Part shown: positions 14,302-21,712 of the stretch, one piece after another
How positions within the stretch are numbered: the first letter of the stretch is position 1
Layout: each line of letters begins with the position of its first letter
From: CAZXBB01 sp964638815
GTDB taxonomy: Bacteria > Planctomycetota > Phycisphaerae > Phycisphaerales > SM1A02
Assembly (NCBI GenBank): GCA_964638815.1
Contig: CAZXBB010000313.1
Span: forward strand, 1 to 21,872
Length of the DNA: 21,872 bases
Direction of reading: 5' to 3'
Notes under the pieces: model-generated
What the model saw: only the letters and a program-made list of their open reading frames with translations
What the model was told of the DNA's origin: nothing
The model's database searches: none
Translations under genes and position numbers: made by a program

Positions 14302-15693
14302 CTACTCCCGATCGATCGGCAGCGGATCCTCCGTCTCGCCGCGCGTCCAGGCGCGGATGTCCGGCAGCAGCACGTCCACGAAGAGGATCTTGGCGCACGC
14401 GGCGAGCGGGATGGCGAGCAGCATCCCGTAGATCCCCAGCACCGAACCGCCGGCGAGCACGGCGACGAGGATCGTCACGGGATCGAGGTTCGTCGCCTTG
14501 CCCGCGATCATCGGCGTGAGCACGTAGCCCTCGATGAGCTGCACGATGACGAAGACGACCGTCGGCCAGAGGAGGACCCACACCCACCAGAGCGAGTCGT
14601 CGCCGGGATGGTCGAACCGATCGATGAAGAGGAGGCCGACCGCGAGCGGGACGCCGATCACACCGAGATAGGGCACTGCGCAGAAGATCCCGACGATCAT
14701 CCCGAGGACGATGGCGTACGGCACGCCGCACAGCATCCACCCCACCGCGAGCATCGCGCCCATGATGAGGCTGATCACGATGCGGCCCCGCACGAACCCC
14801 GCGATGACGCGGTCCATCTTCGCGAGCAGCTCGGTCGTCCGCTTCTTCTTCTTCTCCGGGATCAGGTCGCGTCCGAATCTGACGACTGCCGGGTATGAGA
14901 CGCTGAAGAAGAAGAAGTAGAACGGGATCAGAAAGCACAGCAGCCCGAACCGCACGGTCGCCCCGAGCACGTCCGCCGCGGCCCTCGCGCTGCCCATGAC
15001 GCGTTCGACGATCGTACCCCAGTCCGACGGCCCGGTCGCCGCCGCGCCGGCGGCTCCACGACCGTCACGGGCGGCGCGATCGGCAAGCACGCGCTCCACC
15101 ATCGCGCGCACGTCGGCGTCGCTGTCCGGCAGCGCCGACGATCCTGGATCGTCGGCGTCGGCCGGCCGCGCGTCGCCCTCGGGCGTCGCCGGAGACGTCG
15201 GATCGTCCGGCCCTCCCTCCGCGGGTGGCGGCGGGAATTGCACGCCCGGGATCGTCTCCAGGAGGTTGCGGAACTGATCGGACATCGACGCCGGCACCCA
15301 GCGCTCGAGCAGGGCGATGCGGCTTTGCATCTTCCCGCCACGAAAGTCGTTGAAGAGATCGACCGACTGCACGACCGCGAGCGGCACCACGATCGCCCCG
15401 ATGACGAGCACCGCGAGACACGCCGCCCCGAGCAGACCTCCAACGACCACCGGGCGGTTCAGCTTCCGCGTCCTGCAGACGTAGTCGATCAGCGGCTCGA
15501 AGAGGTACGCGAACAGCAGCGCCACCAGCAGCGGCACCGTCACCGCCCGCAGCGCGTAACCGGCCCAGAACAGGGCGACGATGGCGGCGATGAAGAGGAC
15601 GTCGCGCACCGCCTGGACCTGCCAGACGTGCAGCCGGGCAATGGCCTGCGTCTCGGAGGTCGGCTCCGCGAGCGTTGGCTTCTTCTTCGCCAT
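14302..15693 (-). CDS. AI-2E family transporter (PerM-like membrane protein)
   Basis: 463 aa. The N-terminal hydrophobic segments (VRDVLFIAAIVALFWAGYAL, VPLLVALLFAYLFEPLIDYV, VVGGLLGAACLAVLVIGAIV) precede a soluble stretch of about 130 residues, followed by FGLLCFLIPFYFFFFSV and the family's C-terminal core: GRIVISLIMGAMLAVGWMLC, GIFCAVPYLGVIGVPLAVGL, and QLIEGYVLTPMIAGKATNLD then PVTILVAVLAGGSVLGIYGM, the diagnostic block. The family includes autoinducer-2 exporter TqsA and Na+/H+ antiporters, so the substrate is open. Unusual: the soluble stretch contains a Pro/Asp-rich insert (PPPPAEGGPDDPTSPATPEG and on to DSDAD). The start is supported by a full promoter (CTGACA-17-TAATCT) ending 6 nt before ATG, which implies a leaderless mRNA. 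Confidence 0.9.
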   Translation of the reverse strand: MAKKKPTLAEPTSETQAIARLHVWQVQAVRDVLFIAAIVALFWAGYALRAVTVPLLVALLFAYLFEPLIDYVCRTRKLNRPVVVGGLLGAACLAVLVIGAIVVPLAVVQSVDLFNDFRGGKMQSRIALLERWVPASMSDQFRNLLETIPGVQFPPPPAEGGPDDPTSPATPEGDARPADADDPGSSALPDSDADVRAMVERVLADRAARDGRGAAGAAATGPSDWGTIVERVMGSARAAADVLGATVRFGLLCFLIPFYFFFFSVSYPAVVRFGRDLIPEKKKKRTTELLAKMDRVIAGFVRGRIVISLIMGAMLAVGWMLCGVPYAIVLGMIVGIFCAVPYLGVIGVPLAVGLLFIDRFDHPGDDSLWWVWVLLWPTVVFVIVQLIEGYVLTPMIAGKATNLDPVTILVAVLAGGSVLGIYGMLLAIPLAACAKILFVDVLLPDIRAWTRGETEDPLPIDRE

Positions 15694-15699
15694 CGGCGC

Positions 15700-15728
15700 A
15701 GATTAGCCGAAGGGACGGGCCATGTCAG
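15700..15728 (-). promoter_or_regulatory. Sigma-70-like promoter of AI-2E gene, leaderless geometry
   Basis: The -35 CTGACA (15723-15728) matches consensus at 5 of 6, the spacer is 17 bp, and the -10 is TAATCT (15700-15705). Six bases (GCGCCG) follow, then ATG at 15693. This is the best promoter in the window. The -35 box is part of the neighbouring 13-bp tandem array. Confidence 0.65.
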
Positions 15729-15820
15729 AGCGGCGTGTTGTCAGAGCGGGCTGCCAGAGCGGGCTGCCAGAGCGGGCTGTCAGAGCGCGGTGTCAGAGCG
15801 CGGTGTCAGAGCGGGTCAGG
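15723..15820. repeat. 13-bp tandem repeat array, about 7 units
   Basis: Units begin at 15723 (16 bp, expanded), 15739, 15752, 15765, 15778, 15791 and 15804, close to TGTCAGAGCGGGC. Five units carry TGTCAG and two TGCCAG. The array fills the space between the AI-2E promoter and the 3' end of the Minf_1886 gene and includes that gene's stop codon (15816-15818). Confidence 0.92.
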
Positions 15821-16223
15821 CGCCGATGTGGGTCAGCACCTCGTCCTCGCTGAACGCCTCGTCGAAGTCGAAGACGCCCCGGAAGGCCTCCGGCGTGTCG
15901 TCGTGCGTGCTGCTCATGAGGCCGGCGTCGATCATGCCGAACACGATCCGGCCGAAGTCCTCCGTGCGGCGGATGTGCCAGTGGGTGAGGACGACGGGAG
16001 CGAGCAGGCCGTAGCGCTGGATGGCGAAGTCGCGGAGGCCGAGGCAGAGCTGCTGGCCGGACACGTGGCGGTCGATCTCGGGGATGTCGCTGACGTCGCC
16101 GTGGACGTGCTGCGCGGTGTAGCTGAGACCCTCCCTCACGAAGTCGAACGCCTCGAGGGGATAGGGGCCGAGGGATTCGAGGAGTCTCGTCAGGTCGTTC
16201 GTCTCTTGCTGGCTTGTGCTCAT
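15816..16223 (-). CDS. Minf_1886 family protein
   Basis: 135 aa from ATG at 16223 (MSTSQQETNDLTRLLESLG). It matches the conserved pattern I know for this uncharacterised family: YPLEAFDFVREGLSYTAQHV, then HVSGQQLCLGLRDFAIQRYG, APVVLTHWHIRRTEDFGRIV, FGMIDAGLMSSTHDDTPEAF and the end RGVFDFDEAFSEDE. Members are small, soluble, and common in Verrucomicrobia and Planctomycetes; no activity is established. AAGAG lies 8 nt upstream of the start. A longer reading from 16292 adds residues unlike the family. The stop codon lies inside the 13-bp repeat array, so array changes could alter the C-terminus. Confidence 0.85.
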   Translation of the reverse strand: MSTSQQETNDLTRLLESLGPYPLEAFDFVREGLSYTAQHVHGDVSDIPEIDRHVSGQQLCLGLRDFAIQRYGLLAPVVLTHWHIRRTEDFGRIVFGMIDAGLMSSTHDDTPEAFRGVFDFDEAFSEDEVLTHIGA

Positions 16224-16263
16224 GCTCGAAACTCTTGTTTCCGGGATCACTTGCGTCGGGTTG

Positions 16264-16269
16264 ATGATA
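16264..16269 (-). promoter_or_regulatory. Possible -10 box of Minf_1886 gene
   Basis: TATCAT, with +1 near 16257 and a leader of about 34 nt containing AAGAG. No clear -35. Confidence 0.35.
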
Positions 16270-16329
16270 TCGGCCTCGCCCCCCAAGGCCATTGAAAATG
16301 CTCAACCGCGCCGCGATCTCCGTAAAGCT

Positions 16330-16959
16330 TCAGCGCCGGGGCGCCCCCTGGGTGCCGGTGCGGGTCGGGGACACGTGCGGATTGCCCTCCACGAAGAACC
16401 GCAGCGGCCGCGCGGACCACGAACCGGCGTACGCGACCCCGATGCGGGCGGAAACCGCGATCCGGGCGTCCGGGAGCCCGCGCGATCGAAGCTGCTCGAT
16501 GAAGAGGGAGGGGTCCGTTCGCAGGTCGCGACCGTCGTCGGTGCGGTCGATCCGGAGAGCCTGGGCAAGACGGGCCGGCCCGGAGCAGAGGTCGGTCTCC
16601 CTTCGTGCCGCGGCGCGTCGGTCGAACATCAGATCGACGCCCTCCGTCGGCTCCAGGGCCCGGATGAGCACGGCGACGCCCTCGCCGATCCGCCCGCACA
16701 CGACGTTCATGCAGTGGTGCATGCCGTAGGTGAAGTAGACGTAGGCATGTCCGGCAGCGCCGTACATCGACTCGTTCCGCGACGTGCGACGGCCGCCGAA
16801 CGTGTGAGCGGCCCGGTCCGCTGCGCCGAGGTACGCCTCGACCTCGACGATCGTTCCCGCCGCCCGCACGCCGTCGGCCACCCGCACCAGACGCTGGCCG
16901 AGGAGACGGCGGGCGAGCGTGACGGGGTCGGTGCGGTACCGGGTGAAGCGCGGGGGCAT
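16330..16959 (-). CDS. mpg: DNA-3-methyladenine glycosylase (AAG/MPG family)
   Basis: 209 aa, full length for the family. Motifs in order: DPVTLARRLLGQRLVR; GTIVEVEAYLGAADRAAH, which contains the catalytic glutamate of the family; RNESMYGAAGHAYVYFTYGM then HHCMNVVCG, the intercalating Tyr and the base-binding wall; GEGVAVLIRALEPTEGVDLM; LCSGPARLAQALRID; and the C-terminal RIGVAYAGSWSARPLRFFVE then GNPHVS. It removes alkylated and deaminated purines as the first step of base excision repair. The gene overlaps nothing and starts 36 bp after the amidohydrolase stop. The upstream open frame is Arg/Pro-rich and not credible, so ATG at 16959 is the start. A TATCCT box lies 10 nt upstream and no Shine-Dalgarno is visible. 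Confidence 0.95.
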   Translation of the reverse strand: MPPRFTRYRTDPVTLARRLLGQRLVRVADGVRAAGTIVEVEAYLGAADRAAHTFGGRRTSRNESMYGAAGHAYVYFTYGMHHCMNVVCGRIGEGVAVLIRALEPTEGVDLMFDRRAAARRETDLCSGPARLAQALRIDRTDDGRDLRTDPSLFIEQLRSRGLPDARIAVSARIGVAYAGSWSARPLRFFVEGNPHVSPTRTGTQGAPRR

Positions 16960-16969
16960 GTCGGTCGGC

Positions 16970-16975
16970 AGGATA
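16970..16975 (-). promoter_or_regulatory. Possible -10 box of DNA glycosylase gene, near-leaderless
   Basis: TATCCT followed by ten bases and then ATG at 16959, predicting a 5' leader of only about 4 nt. No -35 recognisable. Confidence 0.35.
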
Positions 16976-16994
16976 GAAGGTAGCCCGCCGGCCG

Positions 16995-18266
16995 CTACCG
17001 TCGCATGGCACCGGCCCGCACGACCCACTCCGGCGCTTCGTCGCCCTCCAGCATCCGAGCCAACGGGTCCCGCCCCGCCTCCCCCGCGCCCCCCGCCCCC
17101 CCCGCGCCGGTCCGCACCGCGATCGCTCCGATTCCGCCCGGTCCGAGTGAGACGAGCGCCGGGTCCACCCCGAGCGCCCGTGCCCCGTTCACGGTCGCCA
17201 TCCTGAGCAGCGTCCGCGGCTCCGTCCCGTCCCGCCGGTGGAGCAGACGCATCTCGTCGAGCACGCTCAGGCGGTCCGGCGTGTCGAGACACAGGATGCT
17301 GTCGGTCCCGATCGCGACGTTGACCCCGTGCGCAAGCATCGCGCGATACTGATGTCCCTCGTGACCGAAGTACGCGCTCGCCCGCGGGCAATAGGCGACG
17401 GACACCCTGGACGCTGCCAGCCTGTCGAGGTGACGTCTTTCGCAGCAGTTCACGTGCGCGGCGAGCCACGGCGCGCCGGCGCCGGCGTCGCGCAGGAAGT
17501 CGATCGGGTGCACACCCGCCGCCGCGATCGTGTCGTCCCACAGCCCCAGCCGGCGCAGGAACTCGGCGAAGGGCCCCGCGGCGCGCGTCGTGAACTCGAT
17601 CTCGGCGGCGAGCTCCGCGAGGTGCGTGGCGAGCGGCCGGCCGGCCCGGGCCGCGGCGCGGTAAACGTCCGGTCCGCACGAGTACGGCGCGTGCGGCTGG
17701 AGACCGAGCGTGACGCCGTTCTCGTGCGCCGCCTCCCGCGCCTCCCCCGCCGCCGCCGCGATCGCCCGGATCGCGGCGGCCTGCCCGCGTCCGACGCCGA
17801 AGAGCTCGCGGTAGCTCACGCCGCGGAGCCCCTCGCGACGCATCACCGCGAGCGGCACCGGCGAGCCGGCTCCCGCGATGTCGCCCGCGAGGCCCGTCCC
17901 GCCCGCCCGCGCGAACGCGATCCCCCGCGTGACGGCCGCGTCGATGGCGTCATCGTCCGCGGGCCGGCGGCGCCGGACGGCCCCGACCCATTCGACGAAG
18001 TCGCCGCCGTACGGGAGGGGTCCGATCGCCGTCAGGTCGAGGTGGCAGTGGGCGTTGACGAGCGCGGGCAGGATCACGGCGTCCGGGCGGTCGATCACCT
18101 CAGCGTCGGCGGGCGCACCGATCGTCTCCGGCGCGCCCGCGGCGACGATCGCGTCGTTCTCGATCAGCAGAGCCCCCGGCGCGGCGCACACCGCGTCCGC
18201 GTCGATGATCATCGCGGCCCGCAGAACCGTTCGTCCCGAGTGCACCTGTACCGCGCCTTGGCTCAA
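16995..18266 (-). CDS. Amidohydrolase family protein (deaminase/chlorohydrolase-like)
   Basis: 423 aa. The metal-binding TIM-barrel layout is complete: NAHCHLD with His73 and His75, LGLQPHAPYSC with His192, ATHLAE with His215 and Glu218, AAHVNC with His271 and AIGTDS with Asp322, then the closing MATVNGARALGV typical of this superfamily. This matches the guanine/cytosine deaminase, MtaD/SsnA and aminofutalosine deaminase branch; I cannot decide among these. The C-terminus has a Gly-Ala microsatellite (AGGAGGAGEAG) at about 17075-17110. The reading starts at TTG 18266. GTG at 18245 and ATG at 18212 are alternatives, and none has a strong ribosome site. Its stop lies 36 bp upstream of the glycosylase start, on the same strand. 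Confidence 0.85.
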   Translation of the reverse strand: MSQGAVQVHSGRTVLRAAMIIDADAVCAAPGALLIENDAIVAAGAPETIGAPADAEVIDRPDAVILPALVNAHCHLDLTAIGPLPYGGDFVEWVGAVRRRRPADDDAIDAAVTRGIAFARAGGTGLAGDIAGAGSPVPLAVMRREGLRGVSYRELFGVGRGQAAAIRAIAAAAGEAREAAHENGVTLGLQPHAPYSCGPDVYRAAARAGRPLATHLAELAAEIEFTTRAAGPFAEFLRRLGLWDDTIAAAGVHPIDFLRDAGAGAPWLAAHVNCCERRHLDRLAASRVSVAYCPRASAYFGHEGHQYRAMLAHGVNVAIGTDSILCLDTPDRLSVLDEMRLLHRRDGTEPRTLLRMATVNGARALGVDPALVSLGPGGIGAIAVRTGAGGAGGAGEAGRDPLARMLEGDEAPEWVVRAGAMRR

Positions 18267-18337
18267 TCGATTCGAGTCAGCTTCTCCACATTCCGCCCGG
18301 ATCGGCGGCCGCCATTAGCATACGGGAAGGCGCCGGT

Positions 18338-18343
18338 TACACT
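18338..18343 (+). promoter_or_regulatory. Possible -10 box of OmpA-lipoprotein gene
   Basis: TACACT in GGTTACACT, giving a leader of about 142 nt. The leader contains four TTCGCGC-like elements spaced 9-11 bp (18392-18428) and ends with GAGG before the start. Confidence 0.35.
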
Positions 18344-18391
18344 CCGCGGACCGTTCTGGACGATCGGTCTTCAGGGCGCATGTCGTACTCG

Positions 18392-18430
18392 TTCGCGCAA
18401 CATTCGCGCCCATTCAGCCCATTCGCGCAA
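18392..18430. repeat. Four direct repeats spaced about one helical turn
   Basis: TTCGCGC at 18392, 18403 and 18422, and the variant TTCAGCC at 18413. Spacings are 11, 10 and 9 bp, upstream of the OmpA-lipoprotein gene. Confidence 0.6.
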
Positions 18431-18491
18431 AGCAAACCTCCGGCCCGCCCTCGGCCGGACCGCCTGAGGACACAACAAGAGGACTCCCCTG

Positions 18492-19343
18492 ATGGTTCGC
18501 ACCACCTTCCGCGTCGCTTCGTGCACCGGTCTCGTCATCCTCCTTCCCCTCGTCGCCGGCGGATGCGCCCGCCAGGATCAGTATGACCACACGGTGGCCG
18601 CGAACCGGTCGCTCCAGGAGCAACTGGCCGCGATGGAGGACGAGCGCAAGGCGGCGGAGCAGCGTCTCGCCGCGACGCAGGAGACCCTCGACCAGACGCG
18701 CTCGTCGCACGATCAGCTCCAGTCGCAGTACCAGCAGCTCAGCACGTCCGTCGGCTCGCTCGACGCCGCCAACCGCGACTACATGCAGCGGATCGCCCAG
18801 CTCGAGATCGGCCCCCTGCCGGTCGAGGTCGAGAACGCCATCGCCGACCTCGCCCGGATGCATCCCCACCTGCTCTCCTTCGACGCGAACATGGGCCTGG
18901 TCCGCTTCGCGAGCGACTTCACGTTCGACCTGGGGTCGATCGACCTCAAGCCGGACGCGACGAGCACCCTGACCCAGCTCGCGACGATCCTCAACGAGCC
19001 CGCCGCGAGGAACCTCGAGGCCCGGATCATCGGCCACACCGACAACGTGCCGATCAGCCGGCCCGAGACCCGCCGCAAGCACCCGACGAACACGCACCTG
19101 TCCGTCCACCGCGCGATCTCTGTGCAGAGCGCGCTCACGCAGGCGGGCGTCAACCCGGACCGCATCCAGGTCGCCGGCTACGGCGAGCACCGCCCGATCG
19201 TTCCGAACGGCGCCGGCGGCGCGCCGGAGAACCGCCGCGTCGAGATCTTCCTCGCCCCGATGGCCACGGAGGCCGTGCAGGCGACGTTCGACGCACCCGA
19301 AGTGGCGGCGCCGGCGGGGCGCACGGTCGAGCCGAACAAGTAG
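18492..19343 (+). CDS. OmpA-family outer-membrane lipoprotein with coiled coil
   Basis: 283 aa. A signal sequence ends VAGGC with Cys25 as the probable lipidated residue (Ala at -3 is less usual than Leu). Residues about 32-115 form a coiled coil (AANRSLQEQLAAMEDERKAA, TQETLDQTRSSHDQLQSQYQ). The OmpA peptidoglycan-binding domain follows from about 145: FASDFTFDLGSIDLKPDATS, then IIGHTDNVPI, HLSVHRAISVQSALTQAGVN and QVAGYGEHRPI with ENRRVEIFLAP, which carries the Asp and Arg that bind diaminopimelate. The build resembles MotB/Pal-type anchors without a TM motor segment. It probably ties the outer membrane to peptidoglycan. GAGG lies 9 nt upstream of the start. Convergent with the DUF1573 gene. 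Confidence 0.9.
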   Translation: MVRTTFRVASCTGLVILLPLVAGGCARQDQYDHTVAANRSLQEQLAAMEDERKAAEQRLAATQETLDQTRSSHDQLQSQYQQLSTSVGSLDAANRDYMQRIAQLEIGPLPVEVENAIADLARMHPHLLSFDANMGLVRFASDFTFDLGSIDLKPDATSTLTQLATILNEPAARNLEARIIGHTDNVPISRPETRRKHPTNTHLSVHRAISVQSALTQAGVNPDRIQVAGYGEHRPIVPNGAGGAPENRRVEIFLAPMATEAVQATFDAPEVAAPAGRTVEPNK

Positions 19344-19360
19344 CGCACAGGAGCCTTCGC

Positions 19361-19388
19361 GGGACGGCCGCTTCGGGACGGCCGCTTG
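19361..19388. repeat. 14-bp direct repeat between convergent genes
   Basis: GGGACGGCCGCTTC and GGGACGGCCGCTTG, head to tail. Each contains the palindrome CGGCCG. It occupies most of the 53-bp gap between the OmpA and DUF1573 genes and may form a small hairpin. No T-run follows. Confidence 0.8.
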
Positions 19389-19396
19389 GCGGTCGC

Positions 19397-20734
19397 TTAC
19401 TTGTTGACGTCCCGGACGGCGCCGGCGAACCGTATCTCGAGGTTCGCCTCGCCCGCGACGTCCGTCTCGATCGCGACCACACCGTTGACGTGCCCGCGGA
19501 ACGCGCCCGTGTTTCCCGAGAGCACGAGGTCGTAACCGGTCGTGCCGGCCTCATCGATCGGGACCGCCCGTGCGCTCAGGCCCGACATGGTCGATTCGAC
19601 GACGCGCACGGACTTCACCGCGAACGCCGCGCCGGACGGACGCGTGAGACGGACGTTGCGCTGGAACGACGTGCCCGGCGGCAGCATGCCGACCGCGAAC
19701 ATCGTCCGGTCCGCGTACAGCTCGTCGAACACCGTCGCGACCACGTGCATCGACGCCGTGTGCTCGACCTCGTCGCCCTCGGGCAATGTACCGCGGGATG
19801 AGATCTCCAGGTGGCCGTACGACGCGCCCCACGGCGCGTCGGGGCCCAGCGTCACCTCGACCTGGTGGCGGCGGGGCTCGGCGGACCCGGGCGAGGACGA
19901 GGCGGGATCGGCGCCGAGGATGCGGGCGGTCAGGTAGTTGCCCATCCGGCCCGAGCCCTTCGGCCCCCCTGCCGTGACGGTCGCCTCGACGTGCTCGACC
20001 GACAGATCGGGATCGGCGGAGGTCACCGTCACGATCGCGGAGTGCGTCCCGCCGAGCTTCACGTCGGTGAAGTTCACCACGTCCGGCTCGAGCGTCACGA
20101 ACTGCCGGATGTCCGCCTCGATCACCAGCCGCAGCACGCCGTCCTGCACGGAGTTCGAGACGATGTCGATCGTCTTGCTCTGGTTCCCCGAGCCGGTGGG
20201 GCTGAAGGCGACCCCGATCGCCGCGCCCTCGCCCGACTCGAACTCGCGCTTCGGAAGACTCGTCGCCGTGCAGCCGCAGCTCGCCTTCATGGCCTCGATG
20301 ACGAGACGCTCGCGACCGACGTTGGTGAACGAAAACGTGAACTCCCGCGTGCCGACGTCCCAGATCGTCCCGAGATCGACGGTGCGCGACTCGAACCGGA
20401 TCTGCGCGCCGTCCACCTTCGCGGCGCCACGCGCACCGCCGCCCGTGGCGCTGGCTCCGGTCGGTCCGGCCGCGGTGTCGCCCGCCCCCAGCGCCCCCGG
20501 TGCGCCGCGTTTCGCGCCCGGCTTGCGCCGTCCGCCCATCGCGACCGCCCCCGGGTCCTCCGGTGGCACGGCGCCCGCCGAGCCTTCCGCGGGTTTCGCG
20601 GGCGCGCCGGCCGGCGGCGTCTGCGCCGCGGGTGTGGCGGGCGTCTTCGCCTCTTCCTTCCCGCCGCCGCAGCCGGCGAGGAAGAGGCCCGTGCCGAGGA
20701 TCGTCGCGAGAACGAGGCGGGATGCAATCTTCAT
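19397..20734 (-). CDS. DUF1573-containing lipoprotein
   Basis: 445 aa. The lipoprotein signal ends LFLAGC (Cys22), then a low-complexity Pro/Ala/Gly linker to about residue 105. A DUF1573 domain follows: VDLGTIWDVGTREFTFSFTN then VGRERLVIEAMKASCGCT, with the diagnostic Cys-Gly-Cys, and VAFSPTGSGNQSKTIDIVSN. Further immunoglobulin-like beta segments continue to the end (LEPDVVNFTDVKLGGTHSAI; FQRNVRLTRPSGAAFAVKSV). DUF1573 proteins are exported beta-sandwich proteins of unknown function, common in Bacteroidetes and Planctomycetes. The ATG at 20734 has no Shine-Dalgarno; a TATGAT box ends 6 nt upstream, so translation is probably from a leaderless mRNA. Confidence 0.88.
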   Translation of the reverse strand: MKIASRLVLATILGTGLFLAGCGGGKEEAKTPATPAAQTPPAGAPAKPAEGSAGAVPPEDPGAVAMGGRRKPGAKRGAPGALGAGDTAAGPTGASATGGGARGAAKVDGAQIRFESRTVDLGTIWDVGTREFTFSFTNVGRERLVIEAMKASCGCTATSLPKREFESGEGAAIGVAFSPTGSGNQSKTIDIVSNSVQDGVLRLVIEADIRQFVTLEPDVVNFTDVKLGGTHSAIVTVTSADPDLSVEHVEATVTAGGPKGSGRMGNYLTARILGADPASSSPGSAEPRRHQVEVTLGPDAPWGASYGHLEISSRGTLPEGDEVEHTASMHVVATVFDELYADRTMFAVGMLPPGTSFQRNVRLTRPSGAAFAVKSVRVVESTMSGLSARAVPIDEAGTTGYDLVLSGNTGAFRGHVNGVVAIETDVAGEANLEIRFAGAVRDVNK

Positions 20735-20740
20735 GAGGGC

Positions 20741-20746
20741 ATCATA
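20741..20746 (-). promoter_or_regulatory. -10 box of DUF1573 gene, leaderless geometry
   Basis: TATGAT, six bases (GCCCTC), then ATG at 20734. The spacing matches that at the imuA-like, SRAP and AI-2E genes. No clear -35. Confidence 0.5.
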
Positions 20747-20785
20747 CCCCGCGCCGGCGGATCCGACGCCCGGTCCGCGGCCCGT

Positions 20786-20791
20786 TATGCT
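20786..20791 (+). promoter_or_regulatory. Possible -10 box of mlaE, near-leaderless
   Basis: TATGCT, eight bases (TGCGCGTC), then ATG at 20800. There is no Shine-Dalgarno. It is divergent from the DUF1573 promoter 40 bp away. Confidence 0.4.
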
Positions 20792-20799
20792 TGCGCGTC

Positions 20800-21636
20800 A
20801 TGCCTGCCGCCCTGCACGCCGTGGCTCACCTCGGTCACGCCGTGATCATGACGATCGCCGATCTCGGCCGCTTCGTGAACTTCGCGGCCTCGACGTTCGC
20901 GTGGCTGCTCCGCGGCCCCGCCGTGTGGTGCCGCTGGCGTCGCCTCGGCCCGCAGTTCTACGCCGTGGGCGTCGCGACGATCCCCGTCGTCGGCATCACG
21001 GGCGCGTTCATCGGCATGGTGATCGCGTTCGAGACGTTCCCGCAGTTCGAATCGCTCGGACAGGAGGGCAAGCTCGGCGGCGTCATCAACGTCTCGGTGA
21101 CGAAGCAGATCGGCCCCGTCCTCGCGGCCGTGATGGTGGCCGGGCGCGTGGGTTGCGCGCTCGCGGCGGAGATCGGCACGATGCGCGTGACCGAGCAGCT
21201 CGACGCGCTGCGGGCGATGGCGACCGATCCGATCGCGCATCTCGTGGTGCCCCGCTTCGTCGCGTGCCTGGTCATGACGCCGCTGCTCACCATCTACTCC
21301 GACATCCTCGGCGTCTGGGGCGGGTGGTTCATCACGGTGCAGATGGAAGGCGTCTCCGAGTACGACTTCTGGGAGTTCACGGCGTACTTCGTCCACTGGT
21401 GGGAGCCGACGTCGGGGTTGATCAAGAGCGCGTTCTTCGGCGGGGCGATCGGCCTGATCGCGTGCTACAAGGGCTTCACCTGCCGCGCGGGCGCCGCCGG
21501 CGTCGGCCGGGCCGCCATGGAGGCCTTCGTGGCCAGCTTCATCGCGATCATCGTCATGAACCTGATGCTGGCGAAGCTGCTGAATGACGTCGGACGCATC
21601 TTCATAGCGGAGCTGGCGACGCCGGGTCTCGCGTGA
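20800..21636 (+). CDS. mlaE: MlaE-family ABC transporter permease
   Basis: 278 aa. Several membrane segments (FYAVGVATIPVVGITGAFIG; IGPVLAAVMVAGRVGCALAA; LVVPRFVACLVMTPLLTIYS; SFIAIIVMNLMLAKLLNDVG) surround the signature AAEIGTMRVTEQLDALRAMA then TDP, the EQxDAL motif of MlaE permeases that contacts the ATPase. With MlaF, MlaD and partners this family moves phospholipids between outer and inner membrane; other members take up sterols or toluene. MlaF and MlaD are not adjacent here (the next gene is hypA), although MlaF often follows. The frame is open from TTG at 20791, but that codon is inside the -10 box, so ATG 20800 is preferred. Confidence 0.92.
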   Translation: MPAALHAVAHLGHAVIMTIADLGRFVNFAASTFAWLLRGPAVWCRWRRLGPQFYAVGVATIPVVGITGAFIGMVIAFETFPQFESLGQEGKLGGVINVSVTKQIGPVLAAVMVAGRVGCALAAEIGTMRVTEQLDALRAMATDPIAHLVVPRFVACLVMTPLLTIYSDILGVWGGWFITVQMEGVSEYDFWEFTAYFVHWWEPTSGLIKSAFFGGAIGLIACYKGFTCRAGAAGVGRAAMEAFVASFIAIIVMNLMLAKLLNDVGRIFIAELATPGLA

Positions 21637-21712
21637 GGCCGGATTCGTGAGCCGGGTTCGGGACCGGGAGGAAGCATGATCGGGGCGCGGCGCGCGGGCG
21701 TCATCGGGGCGC

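Noticed and set aside
15723..15820. CRISPR or iteron origin
   Set aside because: A 13-bp unit without spacers, no replication initiator gene and no AT-rich region.
16960..17679. N-terminal extension of the DNA glycosylase
   Set aside because: The upstream frame is Arg/Gly-rich and antisense-like within the amidohydrolase gene. The family N-terminus begins at the 16959 ATG.
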